DNA of 64,000 bases from Herbidospora solisilvae (GCF_009901565.1 NZ_WXEW01000011.1:1-64000), one strand, 5' to 3'; positions 46,201 through 53,753 are shown, counted from the first letter of the stretch. Notes: generated by a model not told the origin, from the letters alone. Made by a program: numbers and translations.

Positions 46201-46374
46201 CCGGTGCCGTGGCGGTTCTTCGAGGGCCGGGTGCACGCGTCCGGCGTCGAGGGGCTGGCGCGCGGGCTCGCGTGGGCGGCCGGGCAGTGGGGCGACCGGC
46301 TCGCTGTCGAGGCGCTGCTGCGCGACCCTGACCGTGTGCCGCTCCTGCTGGCGGAGGCCGACCTCGACGGCTGA
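43285..46374 (+). CDS. large GHKL ATPase, Hsp90/sacsin N-terminal-like
   Basis: A 1029-aa protein. The N-terminal ~200 residues form a GHKL (Hsp90-type) nucleotide pocket: LIVELAQNAADAAL supplies the N-box Glu and Asn (~residues 50-57), EAANTGGPLDAAGVEGL the G1 region, and GRFGVGFAAVVSV the G2 lid (~115). The remaining ~800 residues are Asp/Leu/Ala-rich, with no recognised domain and no membrane segment or coiled coil. The ATPase fits proteins annotated as sacsin-N-like ATP-binding proteins; chaperone activity is inferred. ATG 43285 has GGAAG 5-7 bases upstream; a GTG sits one codon earlier. Confidence 0.82.
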   Translation: MNDFFGTTRMRENVLAAWTASPARFREDANAEEDFALGGYRDRLIVELAQNAADAALRAGVPGRLRLTLREGVLEAANTGGPLDAAGVEGLSTLRVSGKRDEAGAAGRFGVGFAAVVSVTDEPAIASRATAGVRWSRALTTELVAAIPALEDELAGRAGHVPLLRLPFPAELTVPEGFDTIVRLPLRNAAAEDAVRRMLEETSPALPLVMPALSAIDIEVDGVWRSVTAAGWHVVEASGEFTPEQVGDLFADRPTEERARPFWQVRWAVPIAGAVDHGQARAWGDQARRDGEALPLPKDVPSSVHAPTPSDEPLDLPALLIATFPLATDRRHVATGPLTDFLVRRSAEVYCDLLRSLPRTPRLLDLVPQVLAKGELDAAIRSEILSLLPDLPLLPAISAPEEPSGRYAEIVNGRRAADGLAAVSFAEDDEMVIAGRDARVVAGPGEFLTMVADMVPGLLPAGWPVRHHALAGLGIRRVELADVIDMLSGDAVKDRDPAWWRALYQMLPADDLEAIGAVGVPLADGRLVRGARGTLLLTDGEKALDAALLAPLGLRIVHHDAAHPLLLRLGAAEATPRTVLDDPLTHAAVTESAGSADPEPVAQAVLALVDAAGLTAGEAPWLAALALRGADGEVYAAGDLLLEGGDLARLIDQEAPFAAPDLVEKFGSRVLAAAGVLDGFAVVNDADVVLDPDDCDHDLDREDEWLDAILDLLPELDVPPVAREFTAVRDLEYVADWAAALPLLARPPLRAALQPMRVVAGGEVHEVPSYTGWWLAHHPVIDGKPPTSLRLPSADPLLFGLYADAPPVADEAALTMIGVRSTLADLLASHGGPEELLDLMADADRPVDRAQLRALWKALAEVSPERVSPPAAVRAVQNGEIVVADVDGELEPVVVEAPDLLALVADRPLVLVGFDQAEALSEVLDLPLVGEVVTGDVTSTGADTPVPPQVRRLLPGAPGSYVRHEELLVDGRPVPWRFFEGRVHASGVEGLARGLAWAAGQWGDRLAVEALLRDPDRVPLLLAEADLDG

Positions 46375-46386
46375 AACACTGCCAGG

Positions 46387-47127
46387 GTGGAACGTCATCT
46401 GATCAGTCACCTCGCGCACACCGACCACCCCATCGCCGCTCCGGTGAGCGGTCAGACCGTCACGCGGATTCTGCGCCGGGCCAAGCTCGGCGCCCAGCCG
46501 CGTGTCCTCGACATCGGCTGCGGCCACGGCGTCTGGACGCTCCGCGCCCTGGCCATGCACGAGGACGCCACCGCCGACGCGGTCGACGTGCACCGCGAGG
46601 GCCTGGAGTCGTGCCGGATCATGGCCGAGCGGCAGGGCCTCGACCACCAGCTCACCCTGCACCACATGCCGGCCGCCGACTACAAGAACGGCCTCTACGA
46701 CCTGGTCATGTGCGTCGGCGCGACGCACGCCTACGGCGGTCTGGTGGAGACCGCCAACGCAGTCAAGGAGCACCTCAAGCCGGGCGGTCTCGCGCTGATC
46801 GGCGAGGGCTTCTGGGAGGTCCCGCCGAACGCCGAGACGCTCATCACGCTGGGCGCCGAACCGGGGGAGTACGCCGACCTGGCCGGCACCGTCGAGCGCG
46901 CCGAGAGCGCGGGCTACGCGACGGTCTACGCCTACACCAGCGAACTGTCGGAATGGGACGACTACGAGTGGTCGTGGACCGGCAGCCTGCTGCGCTGGGC
47001 GGTCGACCACCCCGGCCCCGACGGCGACACGGCGCGGGCGGCGGCGCTGGCCCACCGCGACATGTGGCTCAAGGGCTACCGGGGGGTGCTGGGTTTCGTG
47101 ACGCTCCTGCTGAAGCGGACGAACTGA
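46387..47127 (+). CDS. class I SAM-dependent methyltransferase
   Basis: A 246-aa methyltransferase. The AdoMet-binding motif I is VLDIGCGHGVWTLRA (~residues 40-54), the acidic loop is ADAVDVHREGLE, and motif IV/V is YDLVMCVGATHAYGG and LKPGGLALIGEGFW. WDDYEWSWTGSLLRW near the C-terminus is distinctive. GTG start 12 bases after the GHKL ATPase gene, so it is probably in the same operon. The substrate is unknown; the fold is of the small-molecule type. The 3' end overlaps the convergent DUF2530 gene by 59 bases. Confidence 0.87.
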   Translation: MERHLISHLAHTDHPIAAPVSGQTVTRILRRAKLGAQPRVLDIGCGHGVWTLRALAMHEDATADAVDVHREGLESCRIMAERQGLDHQLTLHHMPAADYKNGLYDLVMCVGATHAYGGLVETANAVKEHLKPGGLALIGEGFWEVPPNAETLITLGAEPGEYADLAGTVERAESAGYATVYAYTSELSEWDDYEWSWTGSLLRWAVDHPGPDGDTARAAALAHRDMWLKGYRGVLGFVTLLLKRTN

Positions 47128-47332
47128 TCTTCCGGTCGCGCCGGCGGACGAACCAGAGCCCGAAGAAGCCCATGCCGATCCCGGCCACGCAGGTCCACGA
47201 GTACCAGCTCTCGTCGGGCCGGAGGATCAGCAAGACGATGAGGGCGATCGCCCACAGGACGATGCCCACCGTGATCGTGGCGGAGTCGTTGGTCTTGAGG
47301 GGCTCTGGATCGGGCCGCCGCTGCTGGGTCAC
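47069..47332 (-). CDS. DUF2530 membrane protein
   Basis: An 87-aa protein with two membrane helices (ATITVGIVLWAIALIVLLI and WYSWTCVAGIGMGFFGLWFV) joined by a short loop, then a basic RRRDRK stop-transfer and a Ser/Ala/Pro tail. This matches actinobacterial DUF2530. The tail is encoded antisense to the methyltransferase 3' end. Function unknown. Confidence 0.82.
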   Translation of the reverse strand: MTQQRRPDPEPLKTNDSATITVGIVLWAIALIVLLILRPDESWYSWTCVAGIGMGFFGLWFVRRRDRKISSSASAGASRNPAPPGSP

Positions 47333-47480
47333 CCTGTCAGCCTAAACGTCAGCCTAAATCCGGCAGGTCACTACCGGCCCGCGTGAGGTTCGACGCGGCG
47401 CGCGTACGAAACCGCAACGAAAAAGTCACGTCGGCGACCTGGGTCTTTTCCCTGGTGGTAAGGGGTGTCACTCTGCGCAC

Positions 47481-48953
47481 GTGAGTGACGTCAAAACCCC
47501 CCAAAGCACTAGTTTCCTCGACACGTATTTCAAGATTTCGGCTCGGGGCTCGTCGGTCGGCGCGGAGGTCCGTGGTGGTCTGGCCACGTTCTTCACGATG
47601 GCCTACATCGTCGTGCTCAACCCGATCATCCTGGGCTTCGTCCAGGACGCCGACGGCCAGTTCCTCGGCGACGGGGCGGCTCCCAACCTGTCGCTGATCG
47701 CCGTCGCGACGGCGTTGGTGGCCGGCCTGCTGACCATTCTGATGGGCGTGGTGGCGAACGTGCCCTTCGCCCTGGCGGCGGGTTTGGGCCTCAACGCGTT
47801 CGTCGCCTACGGCATCGCCTCCCAGGTCTCCTGGGAGGACGCCATGGGCCTGGTGGTCCTCGAAGGCCTGGTCATCCTGGTGCTGGTGCTGACCGGGTTC
47901 CGGACGGCCGTCTTCCACGCCATCCCGGCGAGCCTGAAGACCGCGATCTCGGTGGGCATCGGCCTGTTCATCGCGCTCATCGGCTTCGTGGACGCCGGAT
48001 TCGTGCGCAAGACGGCCGCCCCGGCGCCGCCCCTGGAACTGGGCATCGGCGGCGGGCTGACGTCGTGGCCGATCCTGGTGTTCGTGGTCGGCCTGCTCGG
48101 CACCGCCCTGCTGGTGGCCCGCAAGGTGAAGGGCGCGATCCTGATCGGCATCGTCGGCGCGACGATCTTCGCGATCATCGTCCAGACGATCGGGAACATC
48201 GGCCCGGCCGTCGACGGCGACAAGACCAACCCGCAGGGCTGGGGCCTCAACGTGCCCGCGCTGCCGGGGCTCGACCAGATCTTCGCGCTGCCCGACTTCT
48301 CGCTGATCGGCCAGTTCAGCCTGTTCGGCGCGTTCACCAAGTTGTCGGTCGTGCTCGCCGTGCTGCTGGTGTTCACGCTGCTGATCACCGACTTCTTCGA
48401 CACGATGGGCACCATCGTGGGCGTCGGCAAGCAGGCCGACCTCGTGGCGGCCGACGGCACGCTGCCGAAGACCAAGGAGATCCTGCTGATCGACTCGGTC
48501 GCCGCCGCGGCCGGTGGCGCGGCGTCGGTGTCGTCGAACACGACCTACATCGAGTCGGCCTCGGGGGTCGGCGAGGGCGCGCGCACCGGGCTCGCCTCGG
48601 TGGTGACCGGTCTGCTGTTCCTCGCGTCGATGTTCCTCGCGCCGCTGGTCAACATCATCCCGTACGAGGCCGCGGCGCCCGCGCTGGTGGTGGTCGGCTT
48701 CCTGATGATGACCTCGATCCGGGAGATCGACTTCACCGACCTGGAGATCGCGATCCCGGCGTTCTTCACGATCGTGCTGATGCCGTTCACCTACTCGATC
48801 GCCAACGGCATCGGGGCCGGGTTCATCACGTACGTGCTGATCAAGGCGGCGAAGGGCAAGGCGTCCGAGGTGCACCCGCTCATGTGGCTGGTGGCCGTGC
48901 TGTTCACGATCTACTTCGCGCTCGGCCCGATCAAGATCCTCTTGGGCTTCTGA
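47481..48953 (+). CDS. NCS2 family purine permease (adenine/guanine/hypoxanthine)
   Basis: A 490-aa membrane protein of the AzgA/PbuG branch of nucleobase:cation symporters. EVRGGLATFFTMAYIVVLNP near the start, VPFALAAGLGLNAFVAYG, ITDFFDTMGTIVGVG and SSNTTYIESASGVGEGARTGLASV are the family signatures, with about 12-14 membrane helices. Import of hypoxanthine, guanine or adenine by proton symport is expected. GTG start. The first base of its TGA stop opens a TGAAACTTTCA palindrome considered below. Confidence 0.93.
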   Translation: MSDVKTPQSTSFLDTYFKISARGSSVGAEVRGGLATFFTMAYIVVLNPIILGFVQDADGQFLGDGAAPNLSLIAVATALVAGLLTILMGVVANVPFALAAGLGLNAFVAYGIASQVSWEDAMGLVVLEGLVILVLVLTGFRTAVFHAIPASLKTAISVGIGLFIALIGFVDAGFVRKTAAPAPPLELGIGGGLTSWPILVFVVGLLGTALLVARKVKGAILIGIVGATIFAIIVQTIGNIGPAVDGDKTNPQGWGLNVPALPGLDQIFALPDFSLIGQFSLFGAFTKLSVVLAVLLVFTLLITDFFDTMGTIVGVGKQADLVAADGTLPKTKEILLIDSVAAAAGGAASVSSNTTYIESASGVGEGARTGLASVVTGLLFLASMFLAPLVNIIPYEAAAPALVVVGFLMMTSIREIDFTDLEIAIPAFFTIVLMPFTYSIANGIGAGFITYVLIKAAKGKASEVHPLMWLVAVLFTIYFALGPIKILLGF

Positions 48954-48961
48954 AACTTTCA
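48951..48961. promoter_or_regulatory. candidate xylan-regulator operator 1
   Basis: TGAAACTTTCA is a perfect palindrome around a central C whose core GAAACTTTC is the motif seen in streptomycete xylanase promoters. It lies 138 bases before the xylanase start and overlaps the purine permease stop codon, so it could also be chance. Confidence 0.5.
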
Positions 48962-49021
48962 ACTATCTACCGATAGATTGCCGGATCTCCGCAGGACTCC
49001 CCGCGTCGCACGGTTGGCGCA

Positions 49022-49051
49022 TTGACCGCGTTTTGCGGCCAATTCTAGCCT
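49022..49051 (+). promoter_or_regulatory. candidate xylanase promoter
   Basis: TTGACC (49022-49027) and TAGCCT (49046-49051) are separated by 18 bases and match the actinobacterial housekeeping pattern TTGACN / TAnnnT. Transcription would start near 49058, just before operator 2. Confidence 0.6.
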
Positions 49052-49071
49052 TCCGTGCGACACGGGAGTTA

Positions 49072-49085
49072 CCGAAAAGTTTCGG
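49072..49085. promoter_or_regulatory. candidate xylan-regulator operator 2
   Basis: CCGAAAAGTTTCGG has perfect CCGAAA / TTTCGG arms around AG. It lies between the predicted transcription start and the ribosome site, 14 bases before the xylanase GTG. A repressor bound here would block transcription. The arms match the CGAAA/TTTCG operators reported for actinomycete xylanase genes. Confidence 0.7.
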
Positions 49086-49098
49086 AACAGGAGATCCA

Positions 49099-51039
49099 GT
49101 GCGTACCTTCAAATGGCGATCTCTGGTGGCGGCGGCCTGCGCCCTCACCACGGCCGCCGCGACGGTCCTCGTCGCCACGCCGGCCTCGGCCAGCGCGGCG
49201 CTGCGCGTGCACGCCCAGGCGCGCGGCAAGTTCATCGGCACCGCGCTGGCGACCTCGCCGCTGGCCAACGAGACGGCCTACCGGAACATCGCGGCCACCG
49301 AGTTCAACCAGATCACGGCCGAGAACGCGATGAAGTGGAGCGACACCGAGCCGAACGACAACCAGTACACGTTCGGCGGGGCCGACCAGATCGTCAACTT
49401 CGCCACCGCCAACAACCAGCAGGTGCACGGCCACACCCTCGTCTGGCACAACCAGACGCCGGGCTGGGTCCAGGGCCTGTCGGCCACCAACATGCGAGCC
49501 GCGATGAACGAGCACATCGCGACGGTCGTGGGCCGCTACGCCAACAACCCCACGGTCGTCTCGTGGGACGTGGTGAACGAGGTCTTCGAGGAGAACGGCA
49601 GCTTCCGCTCGTCGTTCTGGTACAACACGCTGGGCTCCAGCTTCATCGCCGACGCCTTCCGCGCCGCCCGCGCCGCCGACCCCGACGCCCGGTTGTGCAT
49701 CAACGACTACAACGTCGAGGGCATCAACGCCAAGAGCACCGCGATGTACAACCTGGTCTCGCAGCTCCGGTCGCAGAACGTGCCGGTCGACTGCGTCGGC
49801 TTCCAGTCGCACCTCTCCACCCAGTACGGCTTCCCGAACGACCTCCAGCAGAACCTCCAGCGGTTCGCCAACCTCGGCGTCCAGGTCAGGATCACCGAGC
49901 TCGACGTCCGCATCCAGGGGTCGCGCACCTCGGCCAAGGACACCCAGCAGGCGACCTACTACACCAACGTGGTGAACGCCTGTCTCGCGGTCACGGCCTG
50001 CGCCGGCGTGACCATCTGGGGCTTCACCGACAAGTACTCGTGGGTCCCGGACACCTTCCCGGGTGAGGGCTTCGCGCTCATCTACGACAACAACTACTCG
50101 CAGAAGCCGTCGTACACGGCGGTCCACAACGCCCTCGACAACGGCACCCCGAACGACACGACGGCACCTTCGACACCGGGCGCCCCGACCGCGTCCGGCG
50201 TCACCTCATCGGGCGCCACCCTGTCGTGGACCGCGTCGACCGACACGGGCGGCTCGGGTCTGGCCGGGTACAACGTCTACAACTCGGGCGGTACACAGAT
50301 CGCGACCTCCACCACCAACTCGGTGACCCTGACGGGGCTGTCGGCCAGCACGGCCTACACGGTCTACGTCCGGGCGCGTGACGGGGCGGGCAACCTGTCG
50401 GCCAACTCCACCTCGGTCACCTTCACCACCACGGGCGGCAGCAGCGACACCACCGCCCCCACCACGCCCGGCGCGCCCACCGCCTCCAACATCACCTCGT
50501 CGGGGGCCACCCTGTCGTGGACCGCGTCGACCGACACGGGCGGCTCGGGCCTGGCGGGTTACAACGTCTACAACTCGGGCGGCACGCAGATCGCGACGTC
50601 CACCACCAACTCGGTGGCCCTGACGGGGCTGTCGGCCAGCACGGCCTACACGGTCTACGTCCGGGCGCGTGACGGGGCGGGCAACCTGTCGGCCAACTCC
50701 ACCTCGGTCACCTTCACCACCACGGGCGGCAACTCCGGCGGCTGCTCGGCCACCGGCACGATCCAGACCCAGTGGGGCGGCGGGTACGTCGTCCAGCCGG
50801 TGACCGTGACCAACGGCACCTCCCCGCGCACCTCGTGGACGGTGACCTTCACCCTGCCCTCCGGCCACACCATCGTCGGCTCCTGGAACGCCACCCTCAC
50901 GGTGTCCGGGAACACGGTGACGGCCCGCAACGCCGCCTACAACGGCAACCTGGGCTCCGGCGCGACCACGACGTTCGGCTTCCAGGTGGCGCGTCCCAGC
51001 AGCGACACCTCGACGGCGTCGGGTTACACCTGCGCCTGA
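49099..51039 (+). CDS. secreted endo-1,4-beta-xylanase, GH10-Fn3-Fn3-CBM2
   Basis: A 646-aa secreted enzyme. GTG 49099 follows ACAGGAGA and opens a signal peptide (cleavage after ASASA near 33). GH10 spans ~35-350: ENAMKWSDTEP, HGHTLVWHNQTPGW, WDVVNEVFEENG with the acid/base Glu, and ITELDVRIQG with the nucleophile Glu. Two fibronectin type III domains (~354-450 and 451-547) are nearly identical. A family 2 carbohydrate-binding module ends the protein (CSATGTIQTQWGGGYVV...SGYTC, terminal cysteines paired). It degrades xylan outside the cell while bound to plant polysaccharide. Two candidate operators upstream suggest induction by xylan breakdown products. Confidence 0.95.
   Translation: MRTFKWRSLVAAACALTTAAATVLVATPASASAALRVHAQARGKFIGTALATSPLANETAYRNIAATEFNQITAENAMKWSDTEPNDNQYTFGGADQIVNFATANNQQVHGHTLVWHNQTPGWVQGLSATNMRAAMNEHIATVVGRYANNPTVVSWDVVNEVFEENGSFRSSFWYNTLGSSFIADAFRAARAADPDARLCINDYNVEGINAKSTAMYNLVSQLRSQNVPVDCVGFQSHLSTQYGFPNDLQQNLQRFANLGVQVRITELDVRIQGSRTSAKDTQQATYYTNVVNACLAVTACAGVTIWGFTDKYSWVPDTFPGEGFALIYDNNYSQKPSYTAVHNALDNGTPNDTTAPSTPGAPTASGVTSSGATLSWTASTDTGGSGLAGYNVYNSGGTQIATSTTNSVTLTGLSASTAYTVYVRARDGAGNLSANSTSVTFTTTGGSSDTTAPTTPGAPTASNITSSGATLSWTASTDTGGSGLAGYNVYNSGGTQIATSTTNSVALTGLSASTAYTVYVRARDGAGNLSANSTSVTFTTTGGNSGGCSATGTIQTQWGGGYVVQPVTVTNGTSPRTSWTVTFTLPSGHTIVGSWNATLTVSGNTVTARNAAYNGNLGSGATTTFGFQVARPSSDTSTASGYTCA
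50158..50739 (+). repeat. tandem duplication of 291 bp encoding two Fn3 domains
   Basis: Copy 1 (50158-50448) and copy 2 (50449-50739) are head-to-tail, 97 codons each. The encoded domains differ at about five positions (for example SGV versus SNI, and NSVTL versus NSVAL), and long stretches of DNA are identical, including synonymous sites. This points to recent duplication or ongoing gene conversion. Confidence 0.9.
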
Positions 51040-51047
51040 TTCTTGAC

Positions 51048-51087
51048 CCGGGCACGGCCTCCTTCGGGGGCCGTGCCCGGCCCTTTT
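51048..51087 (+). terminator. xylanase terminator
   Basis: CCGGGCACGGCC / GGCCGTGCCCGG is a 12-bp perfect stem with a TCCTTCGGG loop, followed by CCCTTTT, 8 bases after the stop codon. Confidence 0.9.
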
Positions 51088-51130
51088 GGGGAAGGTATCC
51101 CTGAGCAGGAATGCCATGGTGTGCCATATA

Positions 51131-51158
51131 GTTAGCAAAGGTAATGACTCATGCTAAC
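51131..51158 (+). promoter_or_regulatory. candidate MarR autoregulatory operator
   Basis: GTTAGCAAAGGTAA (51131-51144) is an imperfect inverted repeat of the TTAGC-N3-GGTAA type. GTTAGC is repeated inverted as GCTAAC at 51153-51158 across the start codon. A TATAGT -10-like box at 51127-51132 overlaps it. The placement suggests the MarR protein represses its own operon. Confidence 0.5.
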
Positions 51159-51612
51159 GAATCCTCAGAACACGGATCCGGCTGCGAACCTGCGCAGCGA
51201 CGCCGGTCTGGCGTCCGCGCTGCGCGTGTCGCTGGCCCGGCTGACCCGTCGCCTGCGCAAACAGGCCGTGGGTCACATCCTGACGCCCACCCAGCTCGCG
51301 GCCCTGGCCGCCGTCGAGCGGCACACCACGATGACCCCCGGCGAGCTGGCCGAACACGAGAAGGTGCAGCCGCCCTCGATGACCAGGGTGGTCACCCATC
51401 TGGAGGAACGCGGCCTGCTGGCCCGCTCCCCCCACCCCACCGACCGTCGTCAGGTGACCCTGTCGGTCACCCCGGCGGGCGCCGCGCTGCTGAAAGAAGA
51501 ACGCCGCCGCAAGGAGGCCTGGCTGGCCCAGCGCCTCGGCGAGCTGACACCGGAGGAGAAGGCGATCCTGCGCCGGGCCGCCCCCATCCTGGAAAAGCTC
51601 TCCCAAATGTGA
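51151..51612 (+). CDS. MarR family transcriptional regulator
   Basis: A 153-aa winged-helix regulator: LTPTQLAALAAVERHTTMTPGELAEHEKVQPPSMTRVVTHLEERGLL is the HTH (~residues 45-92), and ARSPHPTDRRQVTLSVTPAG is the wing with the conserved DRR. ATG 51151 has no good ribosome site. It is immediately followed by an MFS gene overlapping by 4 bases, the usual MarR-efflux arrangement in which a toxic ligand lifts repression. Confidence 0.92.
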   Translation: MLTNPQNTDPAANLRSDAGLASALRVSLARLTRRLRKQAVGHILTPTQLAALAAVERHTTMTPGELAEHEKVQPPSMTRVVTHLEERGLLARSPHPTDRRQVTLSVTPAGAALLKEERRRKEAWLAQRLGELTPEEKAILRRAAPILEKLSQM

Positions 51613-53042
51613 GAAGGCTGCGCACGGCGGCCGACCTGGCGAAGTGGACGGGAGCTGGGGCGGTTCGGGAGCCCGGCCCAGCCCTGCCCTCCGGAGCCGG
51701 CCCGGGTTCGCCGGCCGGAGAACCGGGATCGGATGTGCTGCCGGCGGCGGAGACGCCGTCGCCCGCGCCCGAGGCCGCCGGGGACCCGTCGGAGAAGTCG
51801 GGCATGTTCCGGTCGTTGCGGAACCACAACTACCGGCTGTTCCTCTCCGGAGGCGTTGTCTCCAACGTCGGGACCTGGATGCAGCGCACCGCCCAGGACT
51901 GGCTCGTGCTGAGCCTGACCGGCGGGTCGGGCACGGCGCTCGGCATCACGGTGGCGCTCCAGTTCCTGCCGGTCATGCTGTTCGGGATGTGGGGCGGCGT
52001 GCTGGCCGACCGGTTCCCGAAGCGGCCGCTCCTGATGACCGCGCAGTCGCTGATGGCGGCGCTCGCGCTCGCCATGGGTGTGCTGACCGTCACCGGGCAC
52101 GCCCAGGTCTGGCACGTCTACGTCATGGCCTTCACGCTCGGTCTGCTGGCCTGCGTCGAGGTGCCCACCCGGCAGTCGTTCGTGGTCGAGATGGTCGGCC
52201 GCGACGACCTGTCCAACGCCATCGCCCTGAACAGCTCCTCCTTCAACCTGGCCCGCGTGGTCGGCCCGGCCGTCGCCGGGCTCCTGATCAACTGGCTGGG
52301 CGGCACCGGGCCGCTGTTCCTGGTCAACGCGCTCACCTTCGCCTTCACCATCGGCGGCATGCTGCTGATGCGGACGGCCGAACTGCGCACCCCCGAGCCG
52401 GTCAAGCGCGGCAAGGGGCAGGCCAGGGAGGGCGTGCGTTACGTGATCGGGAAGCCGGACCTGCTGCTGCCGGTGCTCATGGTCGGGTTCGTGGCGGTCT
52501 TCGCGCAGAGCTTCACCACGTCCATCGCGCTGATGGCGACCGAGGTGTTCGACGCGGGGGCGTCGGCGTTCGGGATCGGCAGCAGCGCGTTCGCCATCGG
52601 GGCGGTCGTGGGGGCGCTGCTGGCGGCCCGCCGGGTCACCCCGTCGCGGCGGACGATGGTCGCCGCGGGCATCGCCTTCGGGGCCGCCCAGATCGTGGCG
52701 GCGGTGACGCCGGCGTACTGGGCCTTCCTGATCGCGCTCGTCCCGGCCGGACTGGCGATGATCACCGTGCAGACCATGGCCAACTCGACCCTGCAGCTCG
52801 GGGCCTCCAGCGAGATGCGCGGCCGGGTGATGGGAATCTATGTTCTGGTCTTCACGGCCGGGGCTCCGATCGGCGCCCCCTTGATCGGGTGGATCGCCGA
52901 GCTCGCCGGGCCGCGGGTCGGGATCATGGTTTCCGGCCTGCTCAGCCTGAGCGGGGTGGTGCTGGCCGTGTTGATCACCCGGCTGGTCGCGGCGCGTAAG
53001 GCCATGGCCCTCAACCCGGCGACGGCGTCGATCGCGGTCTGA
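51609..53042 (+). CDS. MFS transporter, probable drug efflux
   Basis: A 477-aa protein if translated from GTG 51609, which overlaps the MarR stop (GTGA). The first ~65 residues are a Pro/Gly/Ala-rich cytosolic tail. The conserved transporter starts at MFRSLRNHNYRLFLSGGVVSNVGTWMQRTAQDWL (ATG 51804, with GGAG 9-12 bases upstream), which may be the real start. The A-motif loop is GVLADRFPKRPLLM. Twelve helices. This is the MFS_3/enterobactin-exporter-like group commonly paired with MarR; exported compound unknown. Confidence 0.85.
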   Translation: MRRLRTAADLAKWTGAGAVREPGPALPSGAGPGSPAGEPGSDVLPAAETPSPAPEAAGDPSEKSGMFRSLRNHNYRLFLSGGVVSNVGTWMQRTAQDWLVLSLTGGSGTALGITVALQFLPVMLFGMWGGVLADRFPKRPLLMTAQSLMAALALAMGVLTVTGHAQVWHVYVMAFTLGLLACVEVPTRQSFVVEMVGRDDLSNAIALNSSSFNLARVVGPAVAGLLINWLGGTGPLFLVNALTFAFTIGGMLLMRTAELRTPEPVKRGKGQAREGVRYVIGKPDLLLPVLMVGFVAVFAQSFTTSIALMATEVFDAGASAFGIGSSAFAIGAVVGALLAARRVTPSRRTMVAAGIAFGAAQIVAAVTPAYWAFLIALVPAGLAMITVQTMANSTLQLGASSEMRGRVMGIYVLVFTAGAPIGAPLIGWIAELAGPRVGIMVSGLLSLSGVVLAVLITRLVAARKAMALNPATASIAV

Positions 53043-53085
53043 GGATGGTCAGCGGCACCCCATGGGCTTGGCTAGGCTCGACGCC

Positions 53086-53169
53086 GTGGACCGTCCCCGC
53101 CGCTGGCTGCTGCCGACCGTGCTCGGCCTGCTGATGCTGCTCGTCGTCGTGGGCGCGCTGGTCCAGTGA
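53086..53169 (+). CDS. possible 27-aa leaderless membrane peptide
   Basis: GTG 53086 to TGA 53169 would encode VDRPRRWLLPTVLGLLMLLV followed by VVGALVQ: a basic N-terminus and one membrane helix. TAGGCT (53073-53078) lies 7 bases upstream, the usual spacing of a -10 box to a leaderless start in actinobacteria. An in-frame ATG at 53062 would give 35 residues. It sits between the MFS gene and convergent arsI. Too short for statistical support; it may be spurious. Confidence 0.35.
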   Translation: MDRPRRWLLPTVLGLLMLLVVVGALVQ

Positions 53170-53233
53170 CCTGGTGAACGACCGCGCCTCCGGCGCGGCG
53201 GCCACCGCGTGGTGACCGCCGCGGCCGGGTGGA

Positions 53234-53689
53234 TCAGCAGCAGGCCTGCTTGGGCTCCACGTCGAGGACTTCGACGCCGGCCGGAGCGCAGCAGGCCGGA
53301 TCGGACTCCTTGATCAGCGTCGCCGAGTCGGCCTTGACCGTGTAGACCTCCCACGGTTCGTCGCCGGGGCCGTGGACCCAGACCTTGTCCTGGACGGCGT
53401 AGCAGCAGGCGGTGTCCTGTTCGTCGGCGGTCGCCAGGCCTTCCGCCGCCAGGCGGGAGGAGGCGGCCGTGACCGCGTCGGTCGTGTCGACTTCGACGCC
53501 GAGGTGGTCCATCACGGTCGGCCGGCCGGGCTCGCCCTCCAGGAGCACGAGCTTCAGCGGCGGTTCGGCGATGGCGAAGTTGGCGTAGCCGGGCCGCCGC
53601 TTGGCCGGTTCGGCGTCGAACAGCTTGCTGTAGAAGGCCACGGACGCCTCCAGGTCGGAGACCCGCAGGGCGAGCTGAACGCGGGACAT
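53234..53689 (-). CDS. arsI: ArsI-family glyoxalase-fold dioxygenase (organoarsenical C-As lyase)
   Basis: A 151-aa vicinal-oxygen-chelate protein of the ArsI/CadI type. The likely Fe(II) ligands are Gln5 (MSRVQLAL), His in VMDHLGVEVD (~62) and Glu in EPWEVYTV (~113). The thiol pair in DTACCYAVQDKVWV (~94-95) is the arsenic-binding vicinal Cys pair of ArsI. The tail has two more Cys pairs (DPACCAPAG and KQACC), possibly metal-capturing. ArsI cleaves methyl from trivalent methylarsenicals. AAGGAGAG precedes the ATG. It is divergent from arsR, with a shared control region. Confidence 0.9.
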   Translation of the reverse strand: MSRVQLALRVSDLEASVAFYSKLFDAEPAKRRPGYANFAIAEPPLKLVLLEGEPGRPTVMDHLGVEVDTTDAVTAASSRLAAEGLATADEQDTACCYAVQDKVWVHGPGDEPWEVYTVKADSATLIKESDPACCAPAGVEVLDVEPKQACC

Positions 53690-53753
53690 GTGATCCTCTC
53701 CTTGTATCGATGAACATCTAAGTAGCCTTTCGAAGCACAGTTTGCGTTCCTGT

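Noticed and set aside
44887..47055. 722-codon antisense frame over the GHKL ATPase
   Set aside because: Mirror frame of a GC-biased gene; no recognisable domain, whereas the plus frame has GHKL motifs.
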